64,000 bases of DNA from Chitinophaga deserti (lineage in GTDB: Bacteria; Bacteroidota; Bacteroidia; Chitinophagales; Chitinophagaceae), in assembly GCF_003149455.1 (NCBI RefSeq), contig NZ_QFFK01000010.1, forward strand, positions 124,001 to 188,000. The letters are read 5' to 3'. The notes under the pieces are model-generated. The model saw only the letters and a program-made list of their open reading frames with translations. It searched no databases and was not told the origin of the DNA. Both the position numbers and the translations under genes were made by a program. Of this stretch, positions 1-8,434 are shown in pieces (positions within the stretch are counted from its first letter, which is position 1; each line of letters begins with the position of its first letter).

Positions 1-867
1 CCACTGGAAAGGAAACTCTGTCATTTGCTGGAAATAGTGGTGCAGGAAAAACGGCAGCTGCTCTCATCTCTTGCAGATTATTTTGAAGTGTTTGATGAGC
101 CACCTCCTATACAAAAGAAATTCAGGTTGTTCTCCGGCTTTGCACATACCGGCGATACATTGCTCGTAAGTGATGATGTATTCACCGGTGCTACTGATCC
201 TGATGCCGTTACTGCTGCCCAGGCAGGTATTCAACTGGCCATTTCTAAGGGACTGAAGATAGAAAACTACCGTGTTGTTACTGCCGGTCCCAACCTGTTC
301 CGTGTGCAATTGATGCTGACGGCTGGTGAGGTGCTGGCAACATCGGGCGGCACATTCCCGTCGGAGGAAGCTGCCAAAGCCGGTATCAGGCGCATATGGC
401 TGATGCTGAACCGCCTTTTCAGCGGCGAAGGCATGTATATAACAGAGCACCTGTTGCTTGCTCCTGTTGATGATTCGGTGCCGCCACTGGTGATCCCGGA
501 TACAGCGGATCCTTATTCTTTCCAGATAACAGTAGTGTTCCCTTCAGGATATGCGAGCGACTTTAGTGGAGGCCCGCTTCAGCCCGACATGCCTGCCAAA
601 TACCGTGACCCTGAGTTCAGAAGGTTTGCGGAGAAGCAGGTACGCACTGCATGCCCTGCGCACATCCTGCCCCGGATATTGTGGGTAGACCGTGAGTTGC
701 CCACCGCACCGGCAGGCTCTCCCGGATTTGGGCGCTTCGAATCTGCATGGCACGGATGGCAATCGGAATGGCTTACCGACGAAAACGATACTGCAACGCT
801 ACAGGCGCCGAGAGATGCGCTGGTAGCAGTTTTAAATGATATCATCGCTGCTGCAGAAAATGAATGA
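1..867 (+). CDS. eCIS/phage-tail-like baseplate protein, C-terminal part (5' end outside window)
   Basis: The frame is open from base 1 with no stop, so this is the C-terminal ~288 residues of a longer protein; the TTG at 25 is not a convincing start. The end of the protein carries a pattern I associate with large uncharacterised baseplate-type proteins of contractile injection loci: an EHLLL segment, then DPYSFQITVVFPSGYA, then a conserved FRRFAEKQVRTACPAHILPRILWVD stretch of which the AEKQVR and PAHILPRILW parts are the most typical. It is followed, with overlap, by the CIS tape-measure family gene, which supports a structural role in the injection system. The assignment rests on recalled family resemblance plus context. 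The full-length protein upstream would settle it. Confidence 0.6.
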   Translation, partial: PLERKLCHLLEIVVQEKRQLLSSLADYFEVFDEPPPIQKKFRLFSGFAHTGDTLLVSDDVFTGATDPDAVTAAQAGIQLAISKGLKIENYRVVTAGPNLFRVQLMLTAGEVLATSGGTFPSEEAAKAGIRRIWLMLNRLFSGEGMYITEHLLLAPVDDSVPPLVIPDTADPYSFQITVVFPSGYASDFSGGPLQPDMPAKYRDPEFRRFAEKQVRTACPAHILPRILWVDRELPTAPAGSPGFGRFESAWHGWQSEWLTDENDTATLQAPRDALVAVLNDIIAAAENE

Positions 868-2470
868 TCTCCGGCATATGATCCACCGCCAGCTATTTGA
901 GCTGACCGCCCATACCGGTACACCGGCGTGGGAGTGGGACCGTGCATCTGCGGATCTTCACCGTAACCACCTCCTGCCTGTGCTGGAAGCATGCTTCGAC
1001 GAGGCTGACAAAAAAGGGGAGCATCTCATCATCGACCGGCTGGAAATTGATCTGGGTGTATTCAGTGGGAAGGATGCTTTTGCTAAAGAAGCAGGGGAGC
1101 GGCTGCGTGAGAAACTTCTGATCATTCTGCATGGGAAAAGGAATGAAGCGGCTGCACATATTATTCCTGCTGCTGCCGGTTCTCCTTCCAGACTTACAAA
1201 TGGAGTAACAGAAACAAATACTACAGATTCCTTTGGGGAAGAGGGAGCATCCTTTCCTGTGAAAAAGCCCCGCCGTGAAACGCCTGCGGCGCTGATGAAT
1301 GAAATGCAGGCACGGTTGACTGCTTTCCTTCACTTCCTCAAGGAAGGCCGTTTGCCCTGGTGGTTTGATCATGGAGGAACAGATTTTTTCGGCAAAGCGT
1401 TCCAGGATGGTTTAACGGAAAAAGAAGTGCGGAAGATCCTGTATGCAGTAGAGCGGGGGGCAGGTCAGTTTGAAAACTCCCGGCAGATAAATAGTAATGT
1501 ACAGGCCATCCGCTGTGTGCAGGTGCTGGATGATGCGGTGATGCTGCGTATGATGGAAGAGAAAGGTTTGGCGATGCCCGAACTGCTACGCGAATGGGAA
1601 TTGCTCAAAGCAGCCGTTCAGCGATTCGGACATTTCTATCCTGCTTTCCGCCAACGCTACTGGACGCTGCGGTTACAGACATCCAGCATTGAAAATTGGG
1701 ATGAGACACATTGGGGAGTCATTTTCCCAACCGTTACGCCGGTGCATTTACTGGCAGTAATGCTTGGTGAGCTGTCTTCCGTAAAAGACGCATCTCTCGC
1801 ACAATTCCTTGCTACCCGCCTTAAGGAGCAGCAAAATGGGAATGAGAAAACAGATGCCTCCGCTAATCCCGGTACTCAACCTAAATCAGAAACCGCTATA
1901 GCGGAAAGTAAAACGATCCGTAAACAGGAAGCAAAACATACGGCAAATAAGAAAAAAGAGATGGAGGAAGAAGACGGGCTTTATCTGGAAGCAGCGGGCC
2001 TCGTATTGCTGCATCCCTTCCTTACAGAATTATTCTCCGCCACCGGATGCCGAGCCAACAATGAATGGACGGAACAGGGCCGGCAAAAAGCAGTGCGGCT
2101 GCTGGGGTATTTATCGGACGGCGACGAAAACCTGCCTGAGTACCGGCTCGTTTTTCAGAAGATACTGGCAGGCCTTGTTCCGGAAGAACCACTGGAAGCC
2201 ATAGCGCCGCTTTCGGATGAAGCACTGGCTTCCTGCGATGAACTGCTGGAGGCAGTACTCAAACATTGGAGCGCTCTTAAAAGCACCGGGAAAGACGGTT
2301 TGCGGGAAGGTTTCCTGCAAAGGCCCGGCATATTGCGCACCGGCACAAATGGCATGCAGCTCGAAATGGAAAAACGTGCGCAGGATGTACTCATTGCCCG
2401 CCTCCCCTGGGGCTACTCAATGGTACGACTGCCATGGATGGAACAATTGATCGCTGTAAACTGGGTATGA
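860..2470 (+). CDS. Contractile injection system tape measure family protein (CIS_TMP-like)
   Basis: This protein of ~536 residues resembles the Bacteroidota family named contractile injection system tape measure protein, thought to act in assembly or length control of the sheath/tube. Family marks are an N-terminal HMIHRQLFEL stretch, an LIIDRLEIDLG motif near residue 65, a charged low-complexity linker around residues 330-375, and the conserved AGLVLLHPFLTELF segment near residue 380. The ATG at 860 overlaps the upstream stop in an ATGAATGA arrangement; an in-frame ATG at 836 is possible but would overlap by 32 bases. The stop overlaps the next gene as ATGA, suggesting coupled translation. 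Whether it truly measures tail length is unproven from sequence. Confidence 0.75.
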   Translation: MNDLRHMIHRQLFELTAHTGTPAWEWDRASADLHRNHLLPVLEACFDEADKKGEHLIIDRLEIDLGVFSGKDAFAKEAGERLREKLLIILHGKRNEAAAHIIPAAAGSPSRLTNGVTETNTTDSFGEEGASFPVKKPRRETPAALMNEMQARLTAFLHFLKEGRLPWWFDHGGTDFFGKAFQDGLTEKEVRKILYAVERGAGQFENSRQINSNVQAIRCVQVLDDAVMLRMMEEKGLAMPELLREWELLKAAVQRFGHFYPAFRQRYWTLRLQTSSIENWDETHWGVIFPTVTPVHLLAVMLGELSSVKDASLAQFLATRLKEQQNGNEKTDASANPGTQPKSETAIAESKTIRKQEAKHTANKKKEMEEEDGLYLEAAGLVLLHPFLTELFSATGCRANNEWTEQGRQKAVRLLGYLSDGDENLPEYRLVFQKILAGLVPEEPLEAIAPLSDEALASCDELLEAVLKHWSALKSTGKDGLREGFLQRPGILRTGTNGMQLEMEKRAQDVLIARLPWGYSMVRLPWMEQLIAVNWV

Positions 2471-4830
2471 TGAAATTTTTTAAAAACACACATATCATGA
2501 AGACTCCCAACCTCATTGTTTGGACGCTTGGCAGGAACTTACTCGTGCTCCTGCTGATGCTCATTCTTCCCCATCTGGCATTCAGTCAGTTTACTGTTAA
2601 CATCGGATCGTCGCAGACTGTGAAGCTGCCACTCGTGAAAGTAGGTTCCGTCATTACGCCTGGTACCATAACCATAGGCATAGGCGGTGCAGGTGGCAAC
2701 GTAAAATGGACGATCCAGGATCCCCCTCCTCCGGGCCTCGGCGGCCCTGATCCCGGTGAGTTCGGATTCAAGAAAGACGGCTTTAAAGGCCTCTTTCCTG
2801 CGGAAGAAGGACAGTCTACCTCTCCCGATGGCGACCTCGTAGTAGCAGGTACACCTACCGTTCCCGGCGCCTGGGAAATCAATATCCGTGTGCAGGATGA
2901 AAGCGTGGTCAGTCCGGATATCGCAGTTAACTCGGCGCAGATTAAGATTATTTTCGAAGCTACCCAGCCGTTGGACCTGGTACTGGTACTCGACCGTTCC
3001 GGTAGTATGTTCGAGAAAACAAGCACCGATATGGGTGCACCCACACGCTGGCAGGCCCTTAAAGAAGCCGTGGGCAATTTTACCAATCTGTATAAGGAGC
3101 ACGCTATCGAAGGCAGCCGCCTGGGTATTACGTACTTCCATACAGATGCCACTCCCGTATCTCCCTGCTGCGGCGTCCTGAAACCAGTGGATGCCGGTTT
3201 GCCCGGCGTAGTGGTAGCGGAACTGAATTCTATCAATCCGGAAGACATGACCGCTATGGGTAAAGGCTTTATCAATGCAGTAGCCAAACTTACTACTCCT
3301 GATCGTGCACGTGGTATCCTGCTCTTTACGGATGGTATTCAGAACGAACCGCCGCTGGTACTCGATAATGGTACCGGTGTAACCGGCCAGCCTCCGTTTC
3401 CCACAGGAGTGGGTGGTATTAAGATCGCTACTATTGGTATCGGCAGCCCTGCACCGGAATATCACAGTGTGCTCATGAACCTGGCAAACAATAACCGCGG
3501 TAAATACAATACTACCCTCGACGGTACCAGCTATACCGCTCACCCCGGTGGTGATCCGGACGGCTCATTGGGTATGGGAACCGGATTTACGCAGCAGTTC
3601 ATCACCATGCTTTCGCACTTCAGTCCGCAGCTGGTAACCAGTTCCGTGAAATTCGTTTCCAGCGCAGGCCGTACTGAACTCGCGAAATTCTCACTGAATA
3701 AAGATGTGGATAAGCTGGTGCTGGAATTTACCGGCAATATGTTGTTCTCTTCCACCCAGCTGCCTTACCTGCGCCAACTGATAGAAGTGCGGAAGAACGG
3801 TGTGCAGATCGGTAGTAACGGAAGACTGAGCTTTGCAGGAACATCAACCCGCAACTTCCTGATCGTATATGATTTCGGAGAAGACGGCGATACGCTCACC
3901 CCGCATGGTGATTGGGAAATCGCTTACTTCGAGCCGGTGATCGGCATAGCCGCTACACATGCAGCCGCCAATGTCCCCAAATCTCTCCGGCTGGGGCTTA
4001 ATGTAGTGGCAGACGATCACTATGTGGATATGACCAGCTCCTTCTCGCCCAAACAACCCCGCGTGAAGAATTCGCTGAAACTGACCTTCGACCTCAAGCG
4101 CCTGCAGGTACCCATTACCGGTGCCGTTGTGAAAGTGGCCTGTGCCCGCCCCGGTGAAGATATCGGTAATGCCCTCGCACTCGATTCCCTGAAAGTAAAA
4201 ATATCCGATGCGGATTCCACTGCTCCCGGTGTGGAGAAATGGGAAGAACTGATGAAGGACTCTACTTTCCGCAACCGTTTCAATGCGGTGAGCAACGTAG
4301 TAACCCTTACGCATGTAGGTAATGGTAAGTACGAAGGTACTTTTGACAGTCTTACCGTTGCCGGGGTATATCAGCTGGTATACTTCGTAACAGCGGAAAC
4401 ACCTGCCATGGGTAAATTCGAGCGCACCTTTACCGAAGCGGTATATGTAGCCTTCGGCGATGTGAATATGGCGGCCTCCAACGTTACCACTTCCATCGTA
4501 AACGGAACACTGGTGCTGAACTTCAGGCCCATGACCAGCTATGGCATGTATGTTGGCCCCGCACTAATGAATGCATTCAGTGTATCTAATCCCAACATTA
4601 CCATTCAAAGAGTGGAAGATCACCAGGATGGCAGCTATACCATCACCTTCGGCGGTAAGATCGAAGAAGACACCAAACTCATATTACTCGGACAGGAAAT
4701 TTATACCGGCAAGCTGGAAGATGCAGGCAAGAAACCGGGAACAGTGTTCGGATTGCCCTCATGGCTGATCTGGCTGCTGTTGCTGCTGATTATCATTCTG
4801 TTGTTCCTGCTGCTGCGCAGAAAGAAATAG
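2467..4830 (+). CDS. Exported VWA-domain protein with C-terminal membrane anchor, in eCIS operon
   Basis: The protein (~787 residues) starts with a short basic region and a hydrophobic signal segment ending near LAFSQ, so it is exported. A von Willebrand factor A domain follows, with a complete metal-ion-dependent adhesion site: DRSGS, a downstream Thr in EDMTAMGKG and Asp in LLFTDGI. The rest looks like beta-sandwich material without a family I recognise. The C-terminus is a long leucine/isoleucine-rich membrane segment ending in RRKK, typical of a tail anchor. The start at 2467 is chosen because its ATG overlaps the upstream stop as ATGA and places the signal peptide correctly; an in-frame ATG at 2434 adds 11 residues. 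Its place between structural and cargo-type genes suggests an envelope-anchoring or adhesion role for the injection system, which is inference. Confidence 0.75.
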   Translation: MMKFFKNTHIMKTPNLIVWTLGRNLLVLLLMLILPHLAFSQFTVNIGSSQTVKLPLVKVGSVITPGTITIGIGGAGGNVKWTIQDPPPPGLGGPDPGEFGFKKDGFKGLFPAEEGQSTSPDGDLVVAGTPTVPGAWEINIRVQDESVVSPDIAVNSAQIKIIFEATQPLDLVLVLDRSGSMFEKTSTDMGAPTRWQALKEAVGNFTNLYKEHAIEGSRLGITYFHTDATPVSPCCGVLKPVDAGLPGVVVAELNSINPEDMTAMGKGFINAVAKLTTPDRARGILLFTDGIQNEPPLVLDNGTGVTGQPPFPTGVGGIKIATIGIGSPAPEYHSVLMNLANNNRGKYNTTLDGTSYTAHPGGDPDGSLGMGTGFTQQFITMLSHFSPQLVTSSVKFVSSAGRTELAKFSLNKDVDKLVLEFTGNMLFSSTQLPYLRQLIEVRKNGVQIGSNGRLSFAGTSTRNFLIVYDFGEDGDTLTPHGDWEIAYFEPVIGIAATHAAANVPKSLRLGLNVVADDHYVDMTSSFSPKQPRVKNSLKLTFDLKRLQVPITGAVVKVACARPGEDIGNALALDSLKVKISDADSTAPGVEKWEELMKDSTFRNRFNAVSNVVTLTHVGNGKYEGTFDSLTVAGVYQLVYFVTAETPAMGKFERTFTEAVYVAFGDVNMAASNVTTSIVNGTLVLNFRPMTSYGMYVGPALMNAFSVSNPNITIQRVEDHQDGSYTITFGGKIEEDTKLILLGQEIYTGKLEDAGKKPGTVFGLPSWLIWLLLLLIIILLFLLLRRKK

Positions 4831-4837
4831 GAGGGTT

Positions 4838-4864
4838 CCCGGCACTTGTGCCGGGCCCCTTTTA
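4838..4864 (+). terminator. Hairpin after VWA gene, possible (intrinsic) terminator or attenuator
   Basis: A perfect 8-bp GC-rich stem (cccggcac/gtgccggg, 4838-4845 with 4848-4855) is followed by ccccttttag. It lies eight bases after the VWA stop codon. The T-run is short, so it may only partly terminate and set lower expression of the downstream cargo genes. Confidence 0.45.
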
Positions 4865-4867
4865 GCT

Positions 4868-4874
4868 AAGGAGG
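4868..4874 (+). promoter_or_regulatory. Unusually strong Shine-Dalgarno sequence AAGGAGG
   Basis: AAGGAGG lies four bases before the ATG at 4879. Bacteroidota genes, including nearly all in this window, lack such sequences, so a full-length match stands out and points to deliberate translation from 4879. Confidence 0.4.
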
Positions 4875-4878
4875 ACTC

Positions 4879-4941
4879 ATGAAGCCGCGCGTTTTTATAC
4901 GTGCGGCTTCTGATGAAACTAATAAAAACGCATCCGGATGA
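4879..4941 (+). CDS. Putative 20-residue leader peptide coupled to DUF4157 gene
   Basis: ATG at 4879 opens a frame of 20 codons (MKPRVFIRAA... ending KNASG) whose TGA at 4939-4941 overlaps the ATG of the DUF4157-protease gene at 4938 as ATGA. It is preceded by AAGGAGG and its 5' half lies inside a 12-bp hairpin (4881-4910). The arrangement resembles a translational coupling or attenuation leader. The peptide itself has no recognisable function, and the frame could be fortuitous. Confidence 0.35.
   Translation: MKPRVFIRAASDETNKNASG
4881..4910 (+). promoter_or_regulatory. 12-bp RNA hairpin at the leader start
   Basis: Bases 4881-4892 pair with 4899-4910 (gaagccgcgcgt against acgtgcggcttc, one G-U pair) around a 6-base loop. 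It sits directly after the leader ATG and upstream of the DUF4157 gene. No T-run follows, so it is more likely a translational or stability element than a terminator. Confidence 0.45.
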
Positions 4942-6380
4942 AACAGGAAAAAAGCGGGACCCCGGCGGCCGCTCATGCCGCCACACCACGCGGAATGCCT
5001 TTCTTCCAGGCTAAGCTCGCAGTTAACGAGCCGGGAGATGCGCATGAAAAAGAAGCCGATGCCATGGCAGACCAGGTGATGCGGATGCCCGCACCACAGG
5101 CTGCTTTCGGAGGAAGTACCCCGTTCGTACAGCGTAAATGCGCTGCATGCGAACAGGAAGATAAAGAGATGGCCCAACGGATGCCGCTGGCAGAAAGGAT
5201 TACCCCGGTAATTCCGCCTGCAGCCCAGCGGAAGTGTGCCGCCTGCGCGGGAGAAGAAGAAGCGCACCGCTCAGGTGAAGCTCCTGCTCCTGTAGTGGGT
5301 TCCGGAACAGAAAGCGCCATTAATGGTATGCGTGGCGGAGGTCAGCCACTGCCGGGCGATACCCGTGGATTCATGGAGTCCCGCTTCGGAAGGGATTTCG
5401 GCGACGTACGCGTACATACCGGTAATGATGCCGGACAGCTTAGTAAAAACCTCAGTGCCAGAGCATTTACGACTGGCAAAGATATTTTCTTCAACGACGG
5501 ACAGTTTGCACCTAATTCTCACGCCGGCCGTCAGCTGCTGGCCCACGAGCTTACGCATGTGGTGCAGCAGGGCGGAACACTGGCACGTAAAAAGATTCAA
5601 CGGTACGCATGGCCGTACAATTTGCGGCTAACGCGCGAAGTATCAGAAGCACGGTCGGAGACAATTTCCGGTGCTCCTGCAGCTTATGCCGCCTGGAACG
5701 GTACCTTCAACTGGACCTCCCGTTTCCACATCGGGCTGGATGCACTGCGTGGCAGGGCTACCATCACCATGCGGCTTCACTCCACCGCAACCCCTGCCGT
5801 ACAGGCAGCATGGGCGGCAGCAATTCAAAGCCGGTGGAGTAATCACATGTATCTGAAGATACAGCCTGCAGGCGGGAGACTGGGCCCATGCAAAATGCCC
5901 ATCTACGTTAATATCCAGTGGGAGCGGAGAGCGGCCGATGCGCATTATACCATCAACCCGCAAGGCGCAGGTGGCACCACAGGAGGCCGGGCCGGCTCAG
6001 GAGGAACGTCGAGCATGACGGATTGGGGAACAGCCGATACGCAGGATATTACGCATGAATTCGGGCATATGCTCGGCAATGCGGAGGAGTATTTCACCAC
6101 CAATGGAACCAACTACGCTACGGGCGGCCGCAGAGGCTTCCGGGATGTGGGAGGCGGTATCATGAATAATCCTGCGGAAGCAGCACAACTCAGGCATTTT
6201 AACCTGCTCCGCGAGCAGGTGGCCCTCATGCTAAGACTCAACGCATCCAACGTGAATATTATTTACGATAACCCGGCCATAGAACTATGCCGTATCGATC
6301 TGGGCGACTTCCCCACGCCACGGCGCGAACCGGGTGATTTTCCATCCATATTAGAAGACGGAGATACTGCATATGCTTAA
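4938..6380 (+). CDS. DUF4157 (eCIS core domain) protein fused to metzincin-like metalloprotease
   Basis: The protein has 480 residues and no signal peptide. Residues 21-50 form the header PFFQAKLAVNEPGDAHEKEAD... seen also in the large DUF4157 protein at 8435. Two QRKCAAC motifs follow (65-71, 97-103). The DUF4157 domain spans about 130-212 and carries HELTH at 203-207. The C-terminal half has a second zinc motif, H373-E-F-G-H377 followed by G380 and E383, and a GGIMNNP stretch at 407-412 that fits a Met-turn, so it reads as a metzincin-type protease with Glu as third ligand. DUF4157 is strongly linked to eCIS cargo, so this is a candidate injected protease. The next gene, the ATPase, overlaps it by 8 bases. 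The substrate is unknown. Confidence 0.75.
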   Translation: MKQEKSGTPAAAHAATPRGMPFFQAKLAVNEPGDAHEKEADAMADQVMRMPAPQAAFGGSTPFVQRKCAACEQEDKEMAQRMPLAERITPVIPPAAQRKCAACAGEEEAHRSGEAPAPVVGSGTESAINGMRGGGQPLPGDTRGFMESRFGRDFGDVRVHTGNDAGQLSKNLSARAFTTGKDIFFNDGQFAPNSHAGRQLLAHELTHVVQQGGTLARKKIQRYAWPYNLRLTREVSEARSETISGAPAAYAAWNGTFNWTSRFHIGLDALRGRATITMRLHSTATPAVQAAWAAAIQSRWSNHMYLKIQPAGGRLGPCKMPIYVNIQWERRAADAHYTINPQGAGGTTGGRAGSGGTSSMTDWGTADTQDITHEFGHMLGNAEEYFTTNGTNYATGGRRGFRDVGGGIMNNPAEAAQLRHFNLLREQVALMLRLNASNVNIIYDNPAIELCRIDLGDFPTPRREPGDFPSILEDGDTAYA

Positions 6381-7737
6381 AACATCCAACATAAAACCCC
6401 CTCGTGCTTCCGGTAATGGTATACAGGAACCTTTTCTCGTGCATACCCTCGAATGGCTGAAAGCGTTTACCACAGCACGGCTGGAATCCCACTTCCGCCA
6501 GGCGCCCTATATCCGGCCGGAAACTCCCGTGCCGCCTGCCAACGATGAAACTTCTTTTGCCCGGTACGTGCGTCATGCCGAGCTTACTACAGAAGAAATA
6601 CTGCTGCTTACCTGTGCTTTGGCACCCGGTGTTGTAGCAGGCTTCTTCGATAATATCATACAGTCCTATCTCCCGCAGGGTGGTGAATTTGCAGAATTCG
6701 GCGGGATGAAGGGCACTAACCACCGCGGTACTTTGCCAACAGGCGAAACTGTGATGTTCCTCCTTGCAGGCAGCGATGCAGGACTGCGGTTAAAACTGCT
6801 GCCCCTTTTTGGAGAAGGCAGTTACCTGTTCAGAAATAAAATCCTCATCCTGGAAGGCGTACGCTCAGGAGAGCCCGCGCTTAGCGGCCGGCTGATGGCA
6901 GATCCGGAATATGCTGAGGTATTCATGACCGGTCGTATTGCAAGGCCAAGGCTCAGTATGCAGTTTCCTGCAGAATATATTGAAACGCAGCTGGAGTGGG
7001 ATGACCTTGTGCTGCCTGACGGTGTACGTGCGCAAATCCGGGAACTGGAAAGCTGGATTGCTCACCAGGGAGCGCTAATGCAGGAATGGAATATGGGCAG
7101 GAAGCTGAAACCGGGATACAGGGCATTGTTTTATGGCCCGCCGGGAACAGGGAAAACCCTTACTGCCACTCTCCTCGGGAAATACACCGGGCGCGATGTG
7201 TTCCGGGTAGATCTGTCTTCCGTAGTGTCAAAATACATCGGCGAAACGGAGAAGAACCTTTCTTCCCTGTTCGATAAGGCAGCGCATAAAGACTGGATAT
7301 TGTTCTTCGACGAAGCGGATGCCCTCTTCGGCAAGCGAACCGGTGTACGTGATGCGCACGATAAATATGCTAACCAGGAAGTATCGTACCTCCTGCAGCG
7401 GATTGAGAGCCATGCGGGCCTTACCATCCTGGCTTCCAATTTCAAGAACAATATGGATGATGCATTCATCCGCCGTTTCAATTCCATCATCTACTTTCCG
7501 CCACCCCGTGCGGAAGACAGGCTGCTGCTATGGAAGAAAGCTTTCCCTGCCGCGGCAAAGCTGCAGAAAGACGTGGACCTGAAGGCGGTGGCAGAACAAT
7601 ACGAGCTTACCGGATCGCATATACTGAATGTGGTACAATATGTATGTCTACAGGCGCTGGACAGAGGTGGTCCTGAAATAGGGCATGCCGATGTGCTGCG
7701 CGGTGTAAAGCGTGAACTGGAAAAAGAAGGTAAATAA
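6373..7737 (+). CDS. AAA+ ATPase of the contractile injection system (Afp15-like)
   Basis: The protein (454 residues) has a ~230-residue family-specific N-terminal part followed by a classical AAA domain: Walker A GPPGTGKT at about 255-262, Walker B ILFFDEAD near 310, a sensor-1-like TILASNFKNN stretch and an Arg-finger region around DDAFIRRFNS. A cytoplasmic AAA+ ATPase of this type is a hallmark gene of eCIS clusters, where it is thought to aid assembly or cargo loading. The start codon lies within the end of the DUF4157-protease gene (8-base overlap), so the two are likely made together, consistent with a chaperone or loading role for that cargo. The exact role is inference. Confidence 0.85.
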   Translation: MLKTSNIKPPRASGNGIQEPFLVHTLEWLKAFTTARLESHFRQAPYIRPETPVPPANDETSFARYVRHAELTTEEILLLTCALAPGVVAGFFDNIIQSYLPQGGEFAEFGGMKGTNHRGTLPTGETVMFLLAGSDAGLRLKLLPLFGEGSYLFRNKILILEGVRSGEPALSGRLMADPEYAEVFMTGRIARPRLSMQFPAEYIETQLEWDDLVLPDGVRAQIRELESWIAHQGALMQEWNMGRKLKPGYRALFYGPPGTGKTLTATLLGKYTGRDVFRVDLSSVVSKYIGETEKNLSSLFDKAAHKDWILFFDEADALFGKRTGVRDAHDKYANQEVSYLLQRIESHAGLTILASNFKNNMDDAFIRRFNSIIYFPPPRAEDRLLLWKKAFPAAAKLQKDVDLKAVAEQYELTGSHILNVVQYVCLQALDRGGPEIGHADVLRGVKRELEKEGK

Positions 7738-7755
7738 CCCATCAATATTTTCATC

Positions 7756-8430
7756 ATGATTACTCCAGCTATCAAACAAAAGATCATGGCCATCGTGAAC
7801 GTGTTCGAGACAGGTTCTGCAGAAGGCGAATACGATGCCATCTCTGTATTCCCCGACGGAAGGAACGGCTCCCGGCAGATCACTTACGGGCGCAGTCAAA
7901 CCACCGAGCAGGGGAACCTCCGTAACCTCATTTCCCGGTACGTGGATCTGAACGGGCAGTTCTCGGACCAGTTCCGGGTATACCTGCCAAAGATCGGGAC
8001 GGTGCCGCTGGTAAACGATAATGAGTTTAAAAGACTGCTGAAAGTGAGTGCCCAGCAGGATCCGCTGATGCGGCAGGCGCAGGACGAAACATTTGAGATC
8101 CTGTACTTCGAACCGGCCATGCACTTCTTTACTGCTGAGCAATTTGCGTTACCCCTCAGCCTGCTGGTGATTTACGATAGCTTCATCCATTCCGGTATTG
8201 TTCCGGGATTTCTGCGGGCACGTTTCGCAGAGCGAACTCCATTACGCGGCGGGGATGAAAAAGCATGGATATCAGCCTATACGCAAACACGCAACAACTG
8301 GCTGGCTACGCATTCGAAGAAATTCCTGCGGCCCACGGTATACCGTACCAAAACATTCCTGAACGAAATGAATAAAGGCAACTGGATGCTCGACCAGCCT
8401 GTTAAGACACAGGGCGTAACCATCCCATAA
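7756..8430 (+). CDS. GH46 chitosanase-like glycoside hydrolase, no signal peptide, within eCIS cassette
   Basis: The 224-residue protein begins almost directly with the family GH46 core: KQKIMAIVNVFETGSAEG, then PDGRNGSRQITYGRSQTTEQGNL. By family comparison E18 would be the catalytic acid and D34 is the best candidate for the second carboxylate. GH46 enzymes hydrolyse beta-1,4 links in chitosan and are normally secreted, but this one has no signal peptide. It lies 18 bases after the eCIS ATPase and 4 bases before the giant DUF4157 gene. That location suggests delivery by the injection apparatus, or a role in opening a chitosan-containing or other cell wall. It lacks the DUF4157 header found in its neighbours. 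Enzyme class is fairly sure, eCIS delivery is inference. Confidence 0.75.
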   Translation: MITPAIKQKIMAIVNVFETGSAEGEYDAISVFPDGRNGSRQITYGRSQTTEQGNLRNLISRYVDLNGQFSDQFRVYLPKIGTVPLVNDNEFKRLLKVSAQQDPLMRQAQDETFEILYFEPAMHFFTAEQFALPLSLLVIYDSFIHSGIVPGFLRARFAERTPLRGGDEKAWISAYTQTRNNWLATHSKKFLRPTVYRTKTFLNEMNKGNWMLDQPVKTQGVTIP

Positions 8431-8434
8431 ACAT

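Noticed and set aside
2539..3543. 334-codon minus-strand frame opposite the VWA gene
   Set aside because: It overlaps a gene with signal peptide, MIDAS and membrane anchor in the correct frame; no domain is recognisable on the minus strand.
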